64,000 nt of DNA from Oscillibacter valericigenes (GTDB taxonomy: Bacteria > Bacillota > Clostridia > Oscillospirales > Oscillospiraceae), in contig NZ_JAFBIS010000012.1 in assembly GCF_021531435.1 (NCBI RefSeq), forward strand, positions 1 through 64,000, written 5' to 3'. Within the stretch, counting starts at the first letter, position 1; every line of letters begins with the position of its first letter. Of the stretch, positions 8,489 to 16,372 are shown piece after piece. The translations under genes were made by a program, and so were the position numbers. Below the pieces are notes generated by a model. It did not search any database and was not told the origin of the DNA. It worked only from the letters and a program-made list of their open reading frames with translations.

Positions 8489-9230
8489 TGTCGTTCTCCT
8501 CGCTCTCCAAATGTTCCTGCGGCGTAAAGTGTTCCTCCACATCGTAGCTGTCTGTATCGGAAAAATGCCACCACTCGCCGGAATAGGGCTTGAAGCCCGC
8601 CTCTATCATGGCATTTTCCAGAAGGATCGCATGAACCGCCGCTTCCTCGTCCACATCGCTGTAATCCCGGTCCGCTTTGGCGGAAAAATCGTCAAATCCC
8701 GTAGGCATGACCACACTTCCGCCATCCAGCATTACCAGGGTCAAGTCCACGGTATTCCCCCTGCTGTGAGAGGAAAACCCCTTGTTGGGATCCGCCACAT
8801 ACCGGCTGTCCGGGCAGATGTCCCACAGTGTAAACTGGGCAGACACCGGGCGGAACGCGTCCCAGATCACCAATCCGTATCCCTGCTCTGACAATGCCTC
8901 CTGCACAGCGGCCAGCTTCTTCACCGTGCCGTACCGCAGATAGGCGTCGTTGAATTTGTAAATCACTTCTCCGGTGAAGTTATCCGCTGTGGCATACCGC
9001 AAATCTACCAGAATATCAGGGATGCAGTCCGCCACACGTACAAAATCCTCTGCTGTCGGCTCCGGCTCAGATTCCGCAGGTGCGGCAGCAGGTTCCTGTC
9101 CCGCCGGAGCTTCCGGATCTTTTATCTGCTCCTGCTCCGCAGGCAACTCCGGCGGCTGCTTCTGTTGAATGCCGCAGCCTGACGCCGCAAAACACGCCAG
9201 CATGCAGAGCATCAGCGCCAGCCGCTTCAT
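8481..9230 (-). CDS. VanX-type D-Ala-D-Ala dipeptidase, lipoprotein
   Basis: A 249-residue M15D peptidase secreted as a lipoprotein: lipobox FAASGC with C19, then a Pro/Glu-rich linker (25-60). The zinc site is complete: H155 and D162 in SHSRGNTVD, catalytic E219 and H222 in GEWWHF. R127 in WDAFRP matches the conserved DxRP-like element. The family cleaves D-Ala-D-Ala dipeptide. It sits between yqeB and selD with 4-nt and 8-nt overlaps, so it is translated as part of the selenium/molybdenum operon, which is unexpected. No vanH/vanA is present, so a resistance role is not supported. Confidence 0.9.
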   Translation of the reverse strand: MKRLALMLCMLACFAASGCGIQQKQPPELPAEQEQIKDPEAPAGQEPAAAPAESEPEPTAEDFVRVADCIPDILVDLRYATADNFTGEVIYKFNDAYLRYGTVKKLAAVQEALSEQGYGLVIWDAFRPVSAQFTLWDICPDSRYVADPNKGFSSHSRGNTVDLTLVMLDGGSVVMPTGFDDFSAKADRDYSDVDEEAAVHAILLENAMIEAGFKPYSGEWWHFSDTDSYDVEEHFTPQEHLESEENDNG

Positions 9231-10018
9231 TTCAGCGCCCCGGTCAGGGCCAGAACAGCCTCCAGCACACCGCCGCCCACTGCCAAAGCCTTGTCGCTGG
9301 CACAGTAGCAGTGCTTAATTTCGCACCGGGGGTCGATGTCCCCGGCCTTCATGCCCTTAAACACCGGCGTTCCGTCCGCCAGGATGCCCCGCAGTACGCC
9401 GTCCAGCGTGCAGACCATGGGCTGGCCGTCTACCGTGGCGGCCACATCCCCCATTTTCACCTGCGCTCCGATGTCCAAAAGCTGATGGAACACGCCGTCC
9501 GCGGGAGCCCGCAGTACCCGCTCCCCGGCAAAGCCTCCGATGAGGCCGGGGATGCCGGTATTGGGGATGGCGCTGCCCTCATGTATGACCCGCCCCAGGT
9601 AATGGCCCCGCATAGTCTCCACCACGGCATGGCAGTCCACGCCCGCGGTGAATCCGGGCCCTACGCCGACGACCACAGGCGCGTCGGTGATTTTCGTCCC
9701 CAGGTTCTTTTTGGCCAGAATAGCATCCACCACCGCGTCCGGCTTCAGCACCGGGATACAGGCCCCCTCCGGGTCCGCCAGCGCCGGGATGCACCCGGTT
9801 TTCAAAATGTCCAGCGCCGCCTCCGGCGACGCCGCCCGCTTGGCGGTCACATCCTCCACGGTGGTCTCCCCGTGGACGATAGCCTGGGAAAAACAGACTG
9901 TCCGCCGGATGGCGGTGGGCCGTTCGATATCGGTCATGGCGACCCGGATATGGGCCCGCCAAAGCCGCAGGGCAATGCCAGTGGCAATGTCCCCGGCTCC
10001 CCGAATCACTACGAGCAT
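9227..10018 (-). CDS. yqeB: selenium-dependent molybdenum cofactor protein YqeB
   Basis: A 263-residue protein of the EF2563/YqeB family, found with SelD and selenium-dependent molybdenum hydroxylases. It begins with a Rossmann-like VIRGAGDIATGIALRLW segment, continues with VVVGVGPGFTAG and HYLGRVI, and ends with KHCYCASDKALAVGGGVLEA. Start and stop overlap yqeC (10 nt) and the VanX gene (4 nt). The precise reaction is unknown; it is thought to act in maturing the Se-containing molybdenum centre. Confidence 0.9.
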   Translation of the reverse strand: MLVVIRGAGDIATGIALRLWRAHIRVAMTDIERPTAIRRTVCFSQAIVHGETTVEDVTAKRAASPEAALDILKTGCIPALADPEGACIPVLKPDAVVDAILAKKNLGTKITDAPVVVGVGPGFTAGVDCHAVVETMRGHYLGRVIHEGSAIPNTGIPGLIGGFAGERVLRAPADGVFHQLLDIGAQVKMGDVAATVDGQPMVCTLDGVLRGILADGTPVFKGMKAGDIDPRCEIKHCYCASDKALAVGGGVLEAVLALTGALK

Positions 10019-10671
10019 ACGAAATACTCCCTTCTGTGGAGGCTCCCGGCCAGCACCGGGCAGTCCAGCAGAGCCGCCAGCGCCTTTGATGCCGCCAGAG
10101 CCGGAGAAGCCTCTACCTGGTTTACATAAATTCTATGATGCAGGCCCTCCGCCCGCAGCACCGCCGCCTCCGTCTCCGGTGCGGCTGTGTCCTCCACGGA
10201 CACCCCAGCCAGACGGGCGTACAGTTCAGGCCGGTGGGCCGCCTCCGAAACGGGCCGTCCGAACCCGGAGGCCCCCACTACGCAGATGACCTGACCGGCC
10301 TCCGCCGGGATCACCGGCTCATGGGCGGCGTGGGCTTTCAAGGGCCGCTGGGCGGAACCGTCGGCCTCCACCAACACATAATCAAACCGTGACGCCAGTT
10401 CCGCCATGGGGACAGGCGGCGCCGTCAGCTTTTCGGTGCCGGGTACAGGTGTCCCGGCACACAGCAGGCGGTGCTCCCGGCTGTCCAATGCTTCCGCGGT
10501 CGTAGCGCAAGGCAGTGCGGGAAAGGGAAAAATCTTGGTGGTGGTACAGAGCAGCACACGGTTCTCCTCTGCCAGTTCCTCCCCCAGCGTCCGCAGGAGA
10601 GTGGTCTTGCCGCCGCCGCCGATGATGGCGGTGACGCCGGGATGAATGCCCAGCAGCTTCGCCAGTTCCAC
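10009..10671 (-). CDS. yqeC: selenium cofactor biosynthesis protein YqeC
   Basis: A 220-residue P-loop protein. GGGGKTT at 18-24 is the nucleotide-binding loop, followed by CTTTKIFP, LVEADGSAQRPLKAH and VGASGFGRP, all hallmarks of YqeC. It occurs with yqeB in organisms using selenium-dependent xanthine or purine hydroxylases. First gene of the minus-strand operon yqeC-yqeB-vanX-selD, driven by the promoter at 10703-10732. Confidence 0.9.
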   Translation of the reverse strand: MELAKLLGIHPGVTAIIGGGGKTTLLRTLGEELAEENRVLLCTTTKIFPFPALPCATTAEALDSREHRLLCAGTPVPGTEKLTAPPVPMAELASRFDYVLVEADGSAQRPLKAHAAHEPVIPAEAGQVICVVGASGFGRPVSEAAHRPELYARLAGVSVEDTAAPETEAAVLRAEGLHHRIYVNQVEASPALAASKALAALLDCPVLAGSLHRREYFVCS

Positions 10672-10702
10672 AGCAACCCCTCCCTCTCGTTCTTCTTTTC
10701 AT

Positions 10703-10732
10703 AGAATAGCACTTTCCCACATACACCGTCAA
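10703..10732 (-). promoter_or_regulatory. promoter for yqeC operon
   Basis: Minus-strand TTGACG (10727-10732), 18 bp, TATTCT (10703-10708). The moaA/modA dyad is absent here, so this operon may be regulated differently from the molybdenum genes. Confidence 0.55.
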
Positions 10733-10772
10733 GGGTGCAACCGCTGGTTGCCGGGGTTCCAAGCCGGGTTGG

Positions 10773-10801
10773 TTGACTTTTCAGCCTCCTTGGTCTATAC
10801 T
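10773..10801 (+). promoter_or_regulatory. promoter for XRE regulator gene
   Basis: TTGACT (10773-10778), exactly 17 bp, TATACT (10796-10801), with the ATG 23 nt downstream. Confidence 0.75.
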
Positions 10802-10823
10802 GGTATCAAAAAGGAGGGTACCT

Positions 10824-11618
10824 ATGAGCCTCGGAGCCACCATCAGCCGCCTGCGGGCGGAGAAAAAGCTGTCCCAGGGGGAATTGGCCGACGCCCTGGG
10901 CGTGTCCCGCCAGTCCGTCAGCAAGTGGGAGACCGATGCCAGTATCCCGGAGCTGGACAAGCTGGTAAAGCTGAGCCAGTTGTTCGGCGTCACGCTGGAC
11001 GAATTGGTGACAGGAGAAACGCTCCCGGAGCCGGTGCCATCCCCTGTACCGCTGCCCCGGCAGATGCACGGGCAAAAAATCGCAGCTATCATCCTGCTGT
11101 GCATGGCGTTTTTGGTCTGGCTGGTCCTGGCGGCGCTGGGCGGCCCGCTGGAAGGGCTGATCTTAGCCATCCCGTTTCTGGTCTGCGCTGTCATCTGCTT
11201 CACCGTGAAAAGGCGAACAGGACTTTGGTGCGCCTGGACATTATACGGCATCGCGGATATTTTCCTCTATTTCTCCACCAGTCTTCGCTGGCGCTTTCTG
11301 TTCCACCCCGCCGTCTACGAATATTACTCCGGGCTGCACTTTATTCTGGCCTTTGTTCAAATCGGCGTGATGGCCGCTCTGGTCATCGGAACAATGGTCT
11401 CCTTCCGTGAATCTGTGAAAATCCTCTCCCAAAAGCGGCTGGCGGCGGGCTGGATGCTGTGGGCAGTACTGCAATTCATCCCTCTGCCCACGCCTTCCCA
11501 CGGAATACCGGCCAACCTGTATCTCTTCCTCTCCGCCCTGCTGGACTTCGCCGGACTTGCCCTGTTCGCCGCTTTGCTGACCGCCACGATCCGTGCCCTC
11601 CGAAAGCCGAAAAGCTGA
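10824..11618 (+). CDS. XRE-family helix-turn-helix protein with membrane domain
   Basis: A 264-residue fusion of an N-terminal Cro/CI-type helix-turn-helix (about 5-60; GELADALGVSRQSVSKWE) and a C-terminal part with about five or six hydrophobic segments from residue 90 on (for example IIAIILLCMAFLVWLVLAAL-like helices). Such proteins are common in Clostridia and are presumed membrane-tethered regulators; targets are unknown. ATG 10824 follows AAGGAGG at ideal spacing. It ends about 35 bp before the moaA promoter, but a role in molybdenum control is not supported beyond proximity. Confidence 0.8.
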   Translation: MSLGATISRLRAEKKLSQGELADALGVSRQSVSKWETDASIPELDKLVKLSQLFGVTLDELVTGETLPEPVPSPVPLPRQMHGQKIAAIILLCMAFLVWLVLAALGGPLEGLILAIPFLVCAVICFTVKRRTGLWCAWTLYGIADIFLYFSTSLRWRFLFHPAVYEYYSGLHFILAFVQIGVMAALVIGTMVSFRESVKILSQKRLAAGWMLWAVLQFIPLPTPSHGIPANLYLFLSALLDFAGLALFAALLTATIRALRKPKS

Positions 11619-11653
11619 CCCGAAGGGGCGCCCGGCAGGGCGCCTCTTTTTTC

Positions 11654-11681
11654 TTGACTTTTTTCGGAAAACTGGTACAAT
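11654..11681 (+). promoter_or_regulatory. promoter for moaA operon
   Basis: TTGACT (11654-11659), 16 bp, TACAAT (11676-11681) with TGG before it (extended -10). Transcription would begin near 11688, at the edge of the dyad at 11690-11713. Confidence 0.7.
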
Positions 11682-11689
11682 GTGGCTAG

Positions 11690-11713
11690 CGTTAATCTCA
11701 AATGAGTATCACG
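11690..11713. promoter_or_regulatory. candidate molybdenum-regulon operator, copy 1 (moaA)
   Basis: A 24-bp dyad CGT-N4-CTCA-N2-TGAG-N4-ACG lies immediately downstream of the predicted moaA start site. The surrounding 26 bp are identical to the modA copy (14661-14686) at 23 positions. Placement at about +1 to +26 would suit repression. Size and CGTT...ACG ends recall the ModE operator of E. coli mod; that comparison is from memory. Confidence 0.55.
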
Positions 11714-11729
11714 AAAAAGGGGGATCTGT

Positions 11730-12674
11730 ATGCTGGACGGTTGCGGACGGACCATCGACTACCTGCGGCTGTCGGTGACAGACCTGTGCAACTACCGCTG
11801 CCGCTACTGTATGCCCGCTGAGGGCGTATGCAAACGCCCCCACGCCGACATTCTCTCCGTGGAGGAGCTGGTGGAAATCGGACAGGCGGCAGTTGCCTGT
11901 GGTGTAAAGAAGATTCGCTTAACAGGCGGAGAGCCTCTGGTCCGCCGGGGCATTCTGAGCATCTGCCGCGGACTTCGGGCCATTCCGGGCCTGGAGGAGC
12001 TGTGCCTCACCACCAACGGAAGCCTGCTTCCGGAGCTGGCAAAGCCCCTGCGGGAAGCCGGTGTGGACCGGCTGAACATCAGCCTGGACACGCTCCAGCC
12101 TGAGCGCTTCGCCAATATGACCCGATCAGGCACTCTTTCCGACGTTTTGGATGGCATCCACGCCGCTGAAGCAGTTGGATTCACCGATTTAAAGCTGGAC
12201 ACGGTCCTGATCGGCGGTTTCAATGACGATGAGGTCGGGGGCTTTTTGCAGCTGACGATGGAACATCCCTGGGAAGTCCGTTTTATTGAACTGATGCCCA
12301 TGGGACCCTGCGCCGAATGGGAAACGTCCTGTTTTCTCTCTGTGGATACTATTCTGAAAAGGTATTCTACTTTACAGGTAATCGAACCAAATGGTGTGGC
12401 CCGGAGATACCATCTGCCGGGCGCCAAGGGCACTGTTGGCCTGATTTCGCCCCTCAGCCACGATTTCTGCGGCCAGTGCCGCCGCATCCGGGTGACGGCG
12501 GACGGCAAGCTGAAAGGCTGCCTCCACAGCCGTGAGGAGCTTCCCCTTCGGGGTCTCCACGGCAAGGACCTGGAGGACGCCATCCGCCGGGGAATTCTGC
12601 AAAAGCCCCAGCGCCACCATTTGGCGGAGGGCCCCAGCGACACCCCCCGCACCATGAACCAAATCGGAGGCTGA
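11730..12674 (+). CDS. moaA: GTP 3',8-cyclase
   Basis: A 314-residue radical SAM enzyme that converts GTP to 3',8-cyclo-GTP, the first step of molybdopterin synthesis. The N-terminal cluster ligands are C20, C24 and C27 (CNYRCRYC), the SAM motif is TGGEP (65-69), and the C-terminal second cluster uses C247, C250 and C264. The C-terminal GG tail needed for catalysis is present (MNQIGG). The ATG follows AAAAGGGGGATCTGT. It heads moaA-moaC-MOSC-molybdopterin-binding protein. Confidence 0.96.
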   Translation: MLDGCGRTIDYLRLSVTDLCNYRCRYCMPAEGVCKRPHADILSVEELVEIGQAAVACGVKKIRLTGGEPLVRRGILSICRGLRAIPGLEELCLTTNGSLLPELAKPLREAGVDRLNISLDTLQPERFANMTRSGTLSDVLDGIHAAEAVGFTDLKLDTVLIGGFNDDEVGGFLQLTMEHPWEVRFIELMPMGPCAEWETSCFLSVDTILKRYSTLQVIEPNGVARRYHLPGAKGTVGLISPLSHDFCGQCRRIRVTADGKLKGCLHSREELPLRGLHGKDLEDAIRRGILQKPQRHHLAEGPSDTPRTMNQIGG

Positions 12675-12677
12675 ACC

Positions 12678-13157
12678 ATGTCTGAACTGACGCACTTTAA
12701 TGAACAGGGCCGGGCAAAAATGGTAGACGTGACGGAAAAGGCCGTCACCCGCCGGATAGCCGTGGCCGCCGGAGAAGTCCACATGGCACCGGATACCATG
12801 GCCCATATCAAAAACGGCACCATGAAAAAGGGCGACGTGCTGGCAGTGGCACAGGTAGCGGGCATCCAGGCCGCCAAGCACAACTGGGAGCTGATCCCCA
12901 TGTGCCACCCCCTGCCCCTGACCGGCATCGACATCACGTTTCACCTGTCCGATAACCCCTGCATGGTGGAAATTCAGGCCGCCGTCTCCTGCACCGGCGT
13001 CACCGGGGTGGAAATGGAGGCCCTCACAGCCGTTTCCGTGGCGGCGCTGACCATCTATGACATGTGCAAGGCCGTCCAGAAAGACATGCACATCACCAAC
13101 ATCCGCCTGCTGCGAAAGAGCGGCGGCAAGAGCGGCGACTATATCGCGGAGGAATGA
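12678..13157 (+). CDS. moaC: cyclic pyranopterin monophosphate synthase
   Basis: A 159-residue enzyme acting directly after MoaA to form cyclic pyranopterin monophosphate. Conserved [43 protein letters not shown] are all visible, with the catalytic Lys/His/Asp residues in those segments. It starts 3 nt after the moaA stop. moaD, moaE and mobA are not in the window. Confidence 0.96.
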   Translation: MSELTHFNEQGRAKMVDVTEKAVTRRIAVAAGEVHMAPDTMAHIKNGTMKKGDVLAVAQVAGIQAAKHNWELIPMCHPLPLTGIDITFHLSDNPCMVEIQAAVSCTGVTGVEMEALTAVSVAALTIYDMCKAVQKDMHITNIRLLRKSGGKSGDYIAEE

Positions 13158-13159
13158 AC

Positions 13160-13603
13160 ATGGCAAAGGTCGTATCCGTCAATATCAGCGAGCGGAAAGG
13201 CACGCTGAAAAAGCCCGTTTCCCAAATCGAGTTAAAACTCCGCCACGGCATTGTGGGCGACGCCCACGCCGGGGACTGGCACCGCCAGATTTCCCTGCTG
13301 GCGGAGGAAAGCGTGGACACCATGCGGGCCCTCTCCCCTATCTCTCTGGACGCGGGTGTGTTCGCGGAAAATATCAACACCGTGGGCATTGACTTGAAGC
13401 ATCTGCCGATTGGTACTCATCTCCGCATCGGTGAGACTGAGGTGGAAGTGACCCAGATCGGCAAGGAGTGCCACAACGACTGTGCCATCAAAAAGGCCGT
13501 CGGCAAGTGCGTCATGCCCACCGAGGGCATTTTCGCCGTGGTGGTGAAAGAAGGCACCGTCCGGCCCGGAGACGAGATCGAAATTCTGGAGGCAGCAAAA
13601 TGA
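13160..13603 (+). CDS. small MOSC-domain protein
   Basis: A 147-residue single-domain MOSC protein. IVGDAHAGDWHRQISLLA and the conserved Cys in QIGKECHND fit MOSC domains, which handle sulfur or deliver it to molybdenum cofactor. In Clostridia, stand-alone MOSC proteins are usually encoded with moaC and mogA. The start at 13160 follows GGAGGAATGAAC; its stop overlaps the next start as ATGA. An upstream in-frame ATG would add residues read from within moaC and is not favoured. Confidence 0.88.
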   Translation: MAKVVSVNISERKGTLKKPVSQIELKLRHGIVGDAHAGDWHRQISLLAEESVDTMRALSPISLDAGVFAENINTVGIDLKHLPIGTHLRIGETEVEVTQIGKECHNDCAIKKAVGKCVMPTEGIFAVVVKEGTVRPGDEIEILEAAK

Positions 13604-14619
13604 AGCTCATCAAAACCGAAGACGCCGTGGGCCATGTGCTGTGCCACGACATGACCCAGATCATCAAGGACGTATACAAAGGTGCCCGGTTCCGCAAGGG
13701 CCATGTGGTGACGGAGGAGGACATTCCCGTCCTGCTGTCCATGGGCAAGGCGCACCTCTATGTCTGGGAAATGACCCCCGGCATGGTCCACGAAAACGAC
13801 GCGGCGGAGCGGCTGGCCGCCCTCTGCGGCAAAACCAACATGGAGTGGAGCGAAACCAAGGAGGGCAAGATCGAGTTGACCGCCGCCTGCGACGGCCTGT
13901 TCCGGGTCAACAGTGAGAAGCTGGTGGCGGTCAACTCCGCCGAGGATGTGATGATCGCCACCCGCAAGGGCAATACCGCCGTCAGAAAAGGCGACAAGCT
14001 GGCAGGCACCCGTGTCATTCCCCTGATCATCCCGGAGGAAAAGCTGCAAGCCGCCGAAGACGCCGCCGGAGACGCTCCCCTGCTGGAAGTCCTCCCCTAC
14101 GTCAAAAAAACCGCCGCCATCATCGCTACCGGCGGCGAGGTGAAAAAAGGTCTCATTCAGGACACCTTCACCCCTGTGGTGAAAGATAAGCTGGCGGCCT
14201 ACGGTATCGAAACGCTGTCCGTCGCCTATTCCGGCGACGGCGTGGAAAACGTGGCAAACGCCATTGCGGAGGCCCGCAAGACCGGCGCGGATATTATCCT
14301 GTGCACCGGCGGCATGAGCGTGGACCCTGACGACAACACCCCCGGTGGGATCAAACAGAGCGGCGCCCGTATCGTCACCTACGGCGCTCCCGTGCTGCCC
14401 GGCGCCATGTTCCTGCTGGGCTATTATGAGGACGGCACTACGATCTGCGGCCTGCCCGGCTGCGTCATGTATGCCGACGCCACCATCTTTGATCTGGCTC
14501 TGCCCCGCATCGCCGCGGGCGTGGAAATGACACGGGCCGACTTCGCCGCCATGGGAGAGGGCGGACTGTGCCTGGGCTGCAAGCCCTGCCACTGGCCTGT
14601 CTGCCCCTTTGGAAAATAA
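13600..14619 (+). CDS. molybdopterin-binding protein (MoeA-like), Cys-rich tail
   Basis: A 339-residue protein with a MoCF/MoeA-type molybdopterin-binding domain in its second half (KKTAAIIATGGEVKKG, SGDGVENVANAI, CTGGMSVDPDDNTPGGI) and an N-terminal part with VGHVLCHDMTQI. The C-terminus ends in C-x2-C-x2-C-x4-C (CLGCKPCHWPVC), a likely metal or Fe-S site. Such proteins are encoded with Mo-hydroxylase maturation genes. It is shorter than MoeA and may act in inserting or modifying the cofactor; the exact role is inference. Confidence 0.85.
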   Translation: MKLIKTEDAVGHVLCHDMTQIIKDVYKGARFRKGHVVTEEDIPVLLSMGKAHLYVWEMTPGMVHENDAAERLAALCGKTNMEWSETKEGKIELTAACDGLFRVNSEKLVAVNSAEDVMIATRKGNTAVRKGDKLAGTRVIPLIIPEEKLQAAEDAAGDAPLLEVLPYVKKTAAIIATGGEVKKGLIQDTFTPVVKDKLAAYGIETLSVAYSGDGVENVANAIAEARKTGADIILCTGGMSVDPDDNTPGGIKQSGARIVTYGAPVLPGAMFLLGYYEDGTTICGLPGCVMYADATIFDLALPRIAAGVEMTRADFAAMGEGGLCLGCKPCHWPVCPFGK

Positions 14620-14628
14620 AATGCGTAA

Positions 14629-14648
14629 GGGCGCGTCCTGACGCGCCC
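14629..14648 (+). terminator. hairpin between moa and mod genes, weak terminator
   Basis: Perfect 9-bp GC stem GGGCGCGTC/GACGCGCCC with a 2-nt nominal loop just after the molybdopterin-binding gene. No clean T-run follows, so it may only attenuate read-through. Confidence 0.45.
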
Positions 14649-14662
14649 CTGCGTTTGCAAAG

Positions 14663-14686
14663 CGTTTACCTCAAGTGAGTATCACG
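14663..14686. promoter_or_regulatory. candidate molybdenum-regulon operator, copy 2 (modA)
   Basis: Second copy of the dyad CGT-N4-CTCA-N2-TGAG-N4-ACG. It is centred about 60 bp upstream of the predicted modA start (promoter 14698-14726). It also lies between a weaker TTTACC (14665) and TATCTT (14688) pair with 17-bp spacing, in which case it would cover that promoter. Confidence 0.55.
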
Positions 14687-14697
14687 TTATCTTATCC

Positions 14698-14726
14698 TTG
14701 CGGAGTATGGATAAATATTGTATGAT
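14698..14726 (+). promoter_or_regulatory. promoter for modA operon
   Basis: TTGCGG (14698-14703), 17 bp, TATGAT (14721-14726); ATG 20 nt later. An imperfectly spaced inverted repeat TTATCC...GGATAA (14692-14714) overlaps the -35 region. Confidence 0.5.
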
Positions 14727-14745
14727 TCAGAAAGGAAATATCAAC

Positions 14746-15618
14746 ATGAAGAAGTACCTGTCTCTCCTGCTGGCCCTGTGCCTGGCCCTGTCCCTGAACG
14801 CTTGCGGCGGCTCCAAGGAGGAGCCTGCCAAAGCCGAAGAACCCGCCAAAACGGAGGAACCTGCGGAGCCCGCCGCCGAGCCGGTGGAGATCACGGTGTT
14901 TGCCGCTGCCTCCATGCAGGAATCCCTGAACGCTGCCATTGAGCAGTACAAGGCCGTAGCCCCCGAAGTCACCGTAGTCACTACCTATGATTCCTCCGGC
15001 ACTCTGCTGACCCAGATCAAGGAAGGCGCCTCCTGCGACCTGTTCATCTCCGCCGCCCCCAAGCAGATCAACGCCCTGGACGGCTCTTTAAAGGACAACG
15101 CCGAGAAGAACCCCGACGGCCTGGATTACATCGTGGAGGGCTCCCGGCTGAACCTTCTGGAAAACAAGGTCACGCTGGCGGTTCCCGAGGGCAATCCCGC
15201 CGGTATCGAGAGCTTTGACCAGCTGGCCGACCTGCTGGCAAACGATGACGTGTCCCTGGCCATCGGCAACAGCGGCGTGCCTGTTGGCCAGTACACCCAG
15301 AAAATCTTTACTTACTACGGCATTGATGAGGCGGCCATCGCTGGCAAGCTGACCTACGGCTCCAACGTGAAGGAAGTCACCACCCAGGTCAGCGAGGGCG
15401 CCGTGGACTGCGGCATCATCTACGGCACCGACGCGTTCTCCGCCGGTCTGACCGTGGTGGACAGCGCCACCGCCGAGATGTGCGGCCAGGTCATCTATCC
15501 CGCCGCCGTGCTGAATGTGGGCGAGCAGCCCGAGGCGGCCCAGGCGTTCCTGGACTATCTGACCATTCCCGACGCTCTGGCCTGTTTCGAGGCTGTGGGC
15601 TTCTCTCCCATGGTGTAA
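14746..15618 (+). CDS. modA: molybdate ABC transporter substrate-binding lipoprotein
   Basis: A 290-residue extracellular lipoprotein: hydrophobic signal followed by LNAC with C20, a Glu/Ala/Pro/Lys repeat linker (25-47), then the ModA domain beginning EITVFAAASMQESLN. YDSSGTLLTQI, FISAAPKQI and IGNSGVPVGQYTQKI are oxyanion-site segments of the family. The ATG at 14746 follows AAAGGAAAT; an in-frame ATG 48 nt upstream lies before or at the -10 and is excluded. Tungstate binding cannot be ruled out. Confidence 0.94.
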   Translation: MKKYLSLLLALCLALSLNACGGSKEEPAKAEEPAKTEEPAEPAAEPVEITVFAAASMQESLNAAIEQYKAVAPEVTVVTTYDSSGTLLTQIKEGASCDLFISAAPKQINALDGSLKDNAEKNPDGLDYIVEGSRLNLLENKVTLAVPEGNPAGIESFDQLADLLANDDVSLAIGNSGVPVGQYTQKIFTYYGIDEAAIAGKLTYGSNVKEVTTQVSEGAVDCGIIYGTDAFSAGLTVVDSATAEMCGQVIYPAAVLNVGEQPEAAQAFLDYLTIPDALACFEAVGFSPMV

Positions 15619-15634
15619 ATTCTGCATATGACGC

Positions 15635-15664
15635 GGAGGTACGCCGCTGATACGGCGTACCTCC
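15635..15664 (+). promoter_or_regulatory. intercistronic hairpin between modA and modB
   Basis: Perfect 12-bp stem GGAGGTACGCCG (15635-15646) / CGGCGTACCTCC (15653-15664), loop CTGATA, with no T-run. Such hairpins between binding-protein and permease genes typically stabilise the upstream mRNA or reduce downstream expression. Confidence 0.6.
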
Positions 15665-15691
15665 ATTTCCCCTGTTAGGAGGTGTTCTCCC

Positions 15692-16372
15692 TTGGACTGG
15701 TATCCCCTCTATAACTCGCTGCGCATCGCGGCCATTTCCACTGTTGCTGTCTTCTTCCTGGGTATCTTTGCCGCCTATTACATCGCAAAGCTGCCCCGGC
15801 TGGTGAAGGGTGTGCTGGATGTGGTGCTGACGCTGCCGCTGGTGCTGCCGCCTACCGTGGTAGGCTGGCTTCTGCTGTGCCTGCTGGGGCCTAAGCGTCC
15901 TCTCGGCGCCTGGGTGCTGGAAACCTTCGGCGTCAAGCTGGTGATGACCTGGTGGTCGGCCATTTTCGCTACCGTGGTGGTGGCTTTCCCGCTGATGTAC
16001 CGCACGGCCCGGGGCGCCTTTGAGAGCTTCGACCATGATCTGGCAGACGCGGGCCGGACCCTGGGCCGGTCCAACACCTGGGTGTTCTGGCGGGTACAGA
16101 TGCCGGTGTGCAAGCAGGGCATCCTGGCGGGGACCGTCCTGGCCTTCGCCCGGGCTTTGGGCGAGTACGGCGCCACCTCCATGATCGCGGGCTACACCCC
16201 GGGCCGCACAGCCACCATCTCCACCACAGTCTACCAGCTCTGGCGGACCAATGATGACATCGGCGCGCTGAAATGGGTGCTGGTGAACATCGCTATCTCG
16301 GCGGTGTTCCTGCTGGCGGTAAATCTGCTGGAGACCCGCCAGCGGCAGACCGGGAAAGGAGGCGGACGGTGA
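15692..16372 (+). CDS. modB: molybdate ABC transporter permease
   Basis: A 226-residue inner-membrane permease with about five or six transmembrane helices and the cytoplasmic EAA-type loop DADAGRTLGRSNTWVFWRV-like segment at about 115-135 that contacts ModC. It uses a TTG start (15692) with AGGAGG 9 nt upstream. Its stop overlaps the modC start as TGATG. Length is normal for ModB. Confidence 0.93.
   Translation: MDWYPLYNSLRIAAISTVAVFFLGIFAAYYIAKLPRLVKGVLDVVLTLPLVLPPTVVGWLLLCLLGPKRPLGAWVLETFGVKLVMTWWSAIFATVVVAFPLMYRTARGAFESFDHDLADAGRTLGRSNTWVFWRVQMPVCKQGILAGTVLAFARALGEYGATSMIAGYTPGRTATISTTVYQLWRTNDDIGALKWVLVNIAISAVFLLAVNLLETRQRQTGKGGGR

Noticed and set aside
8481-9230. VanX-like gene read as vancomycin resistance
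   Set aside because: No vanH, D-Ala-D-Lac ligase or vanRS nearby, and it is translationally linked to yqeB and selD.
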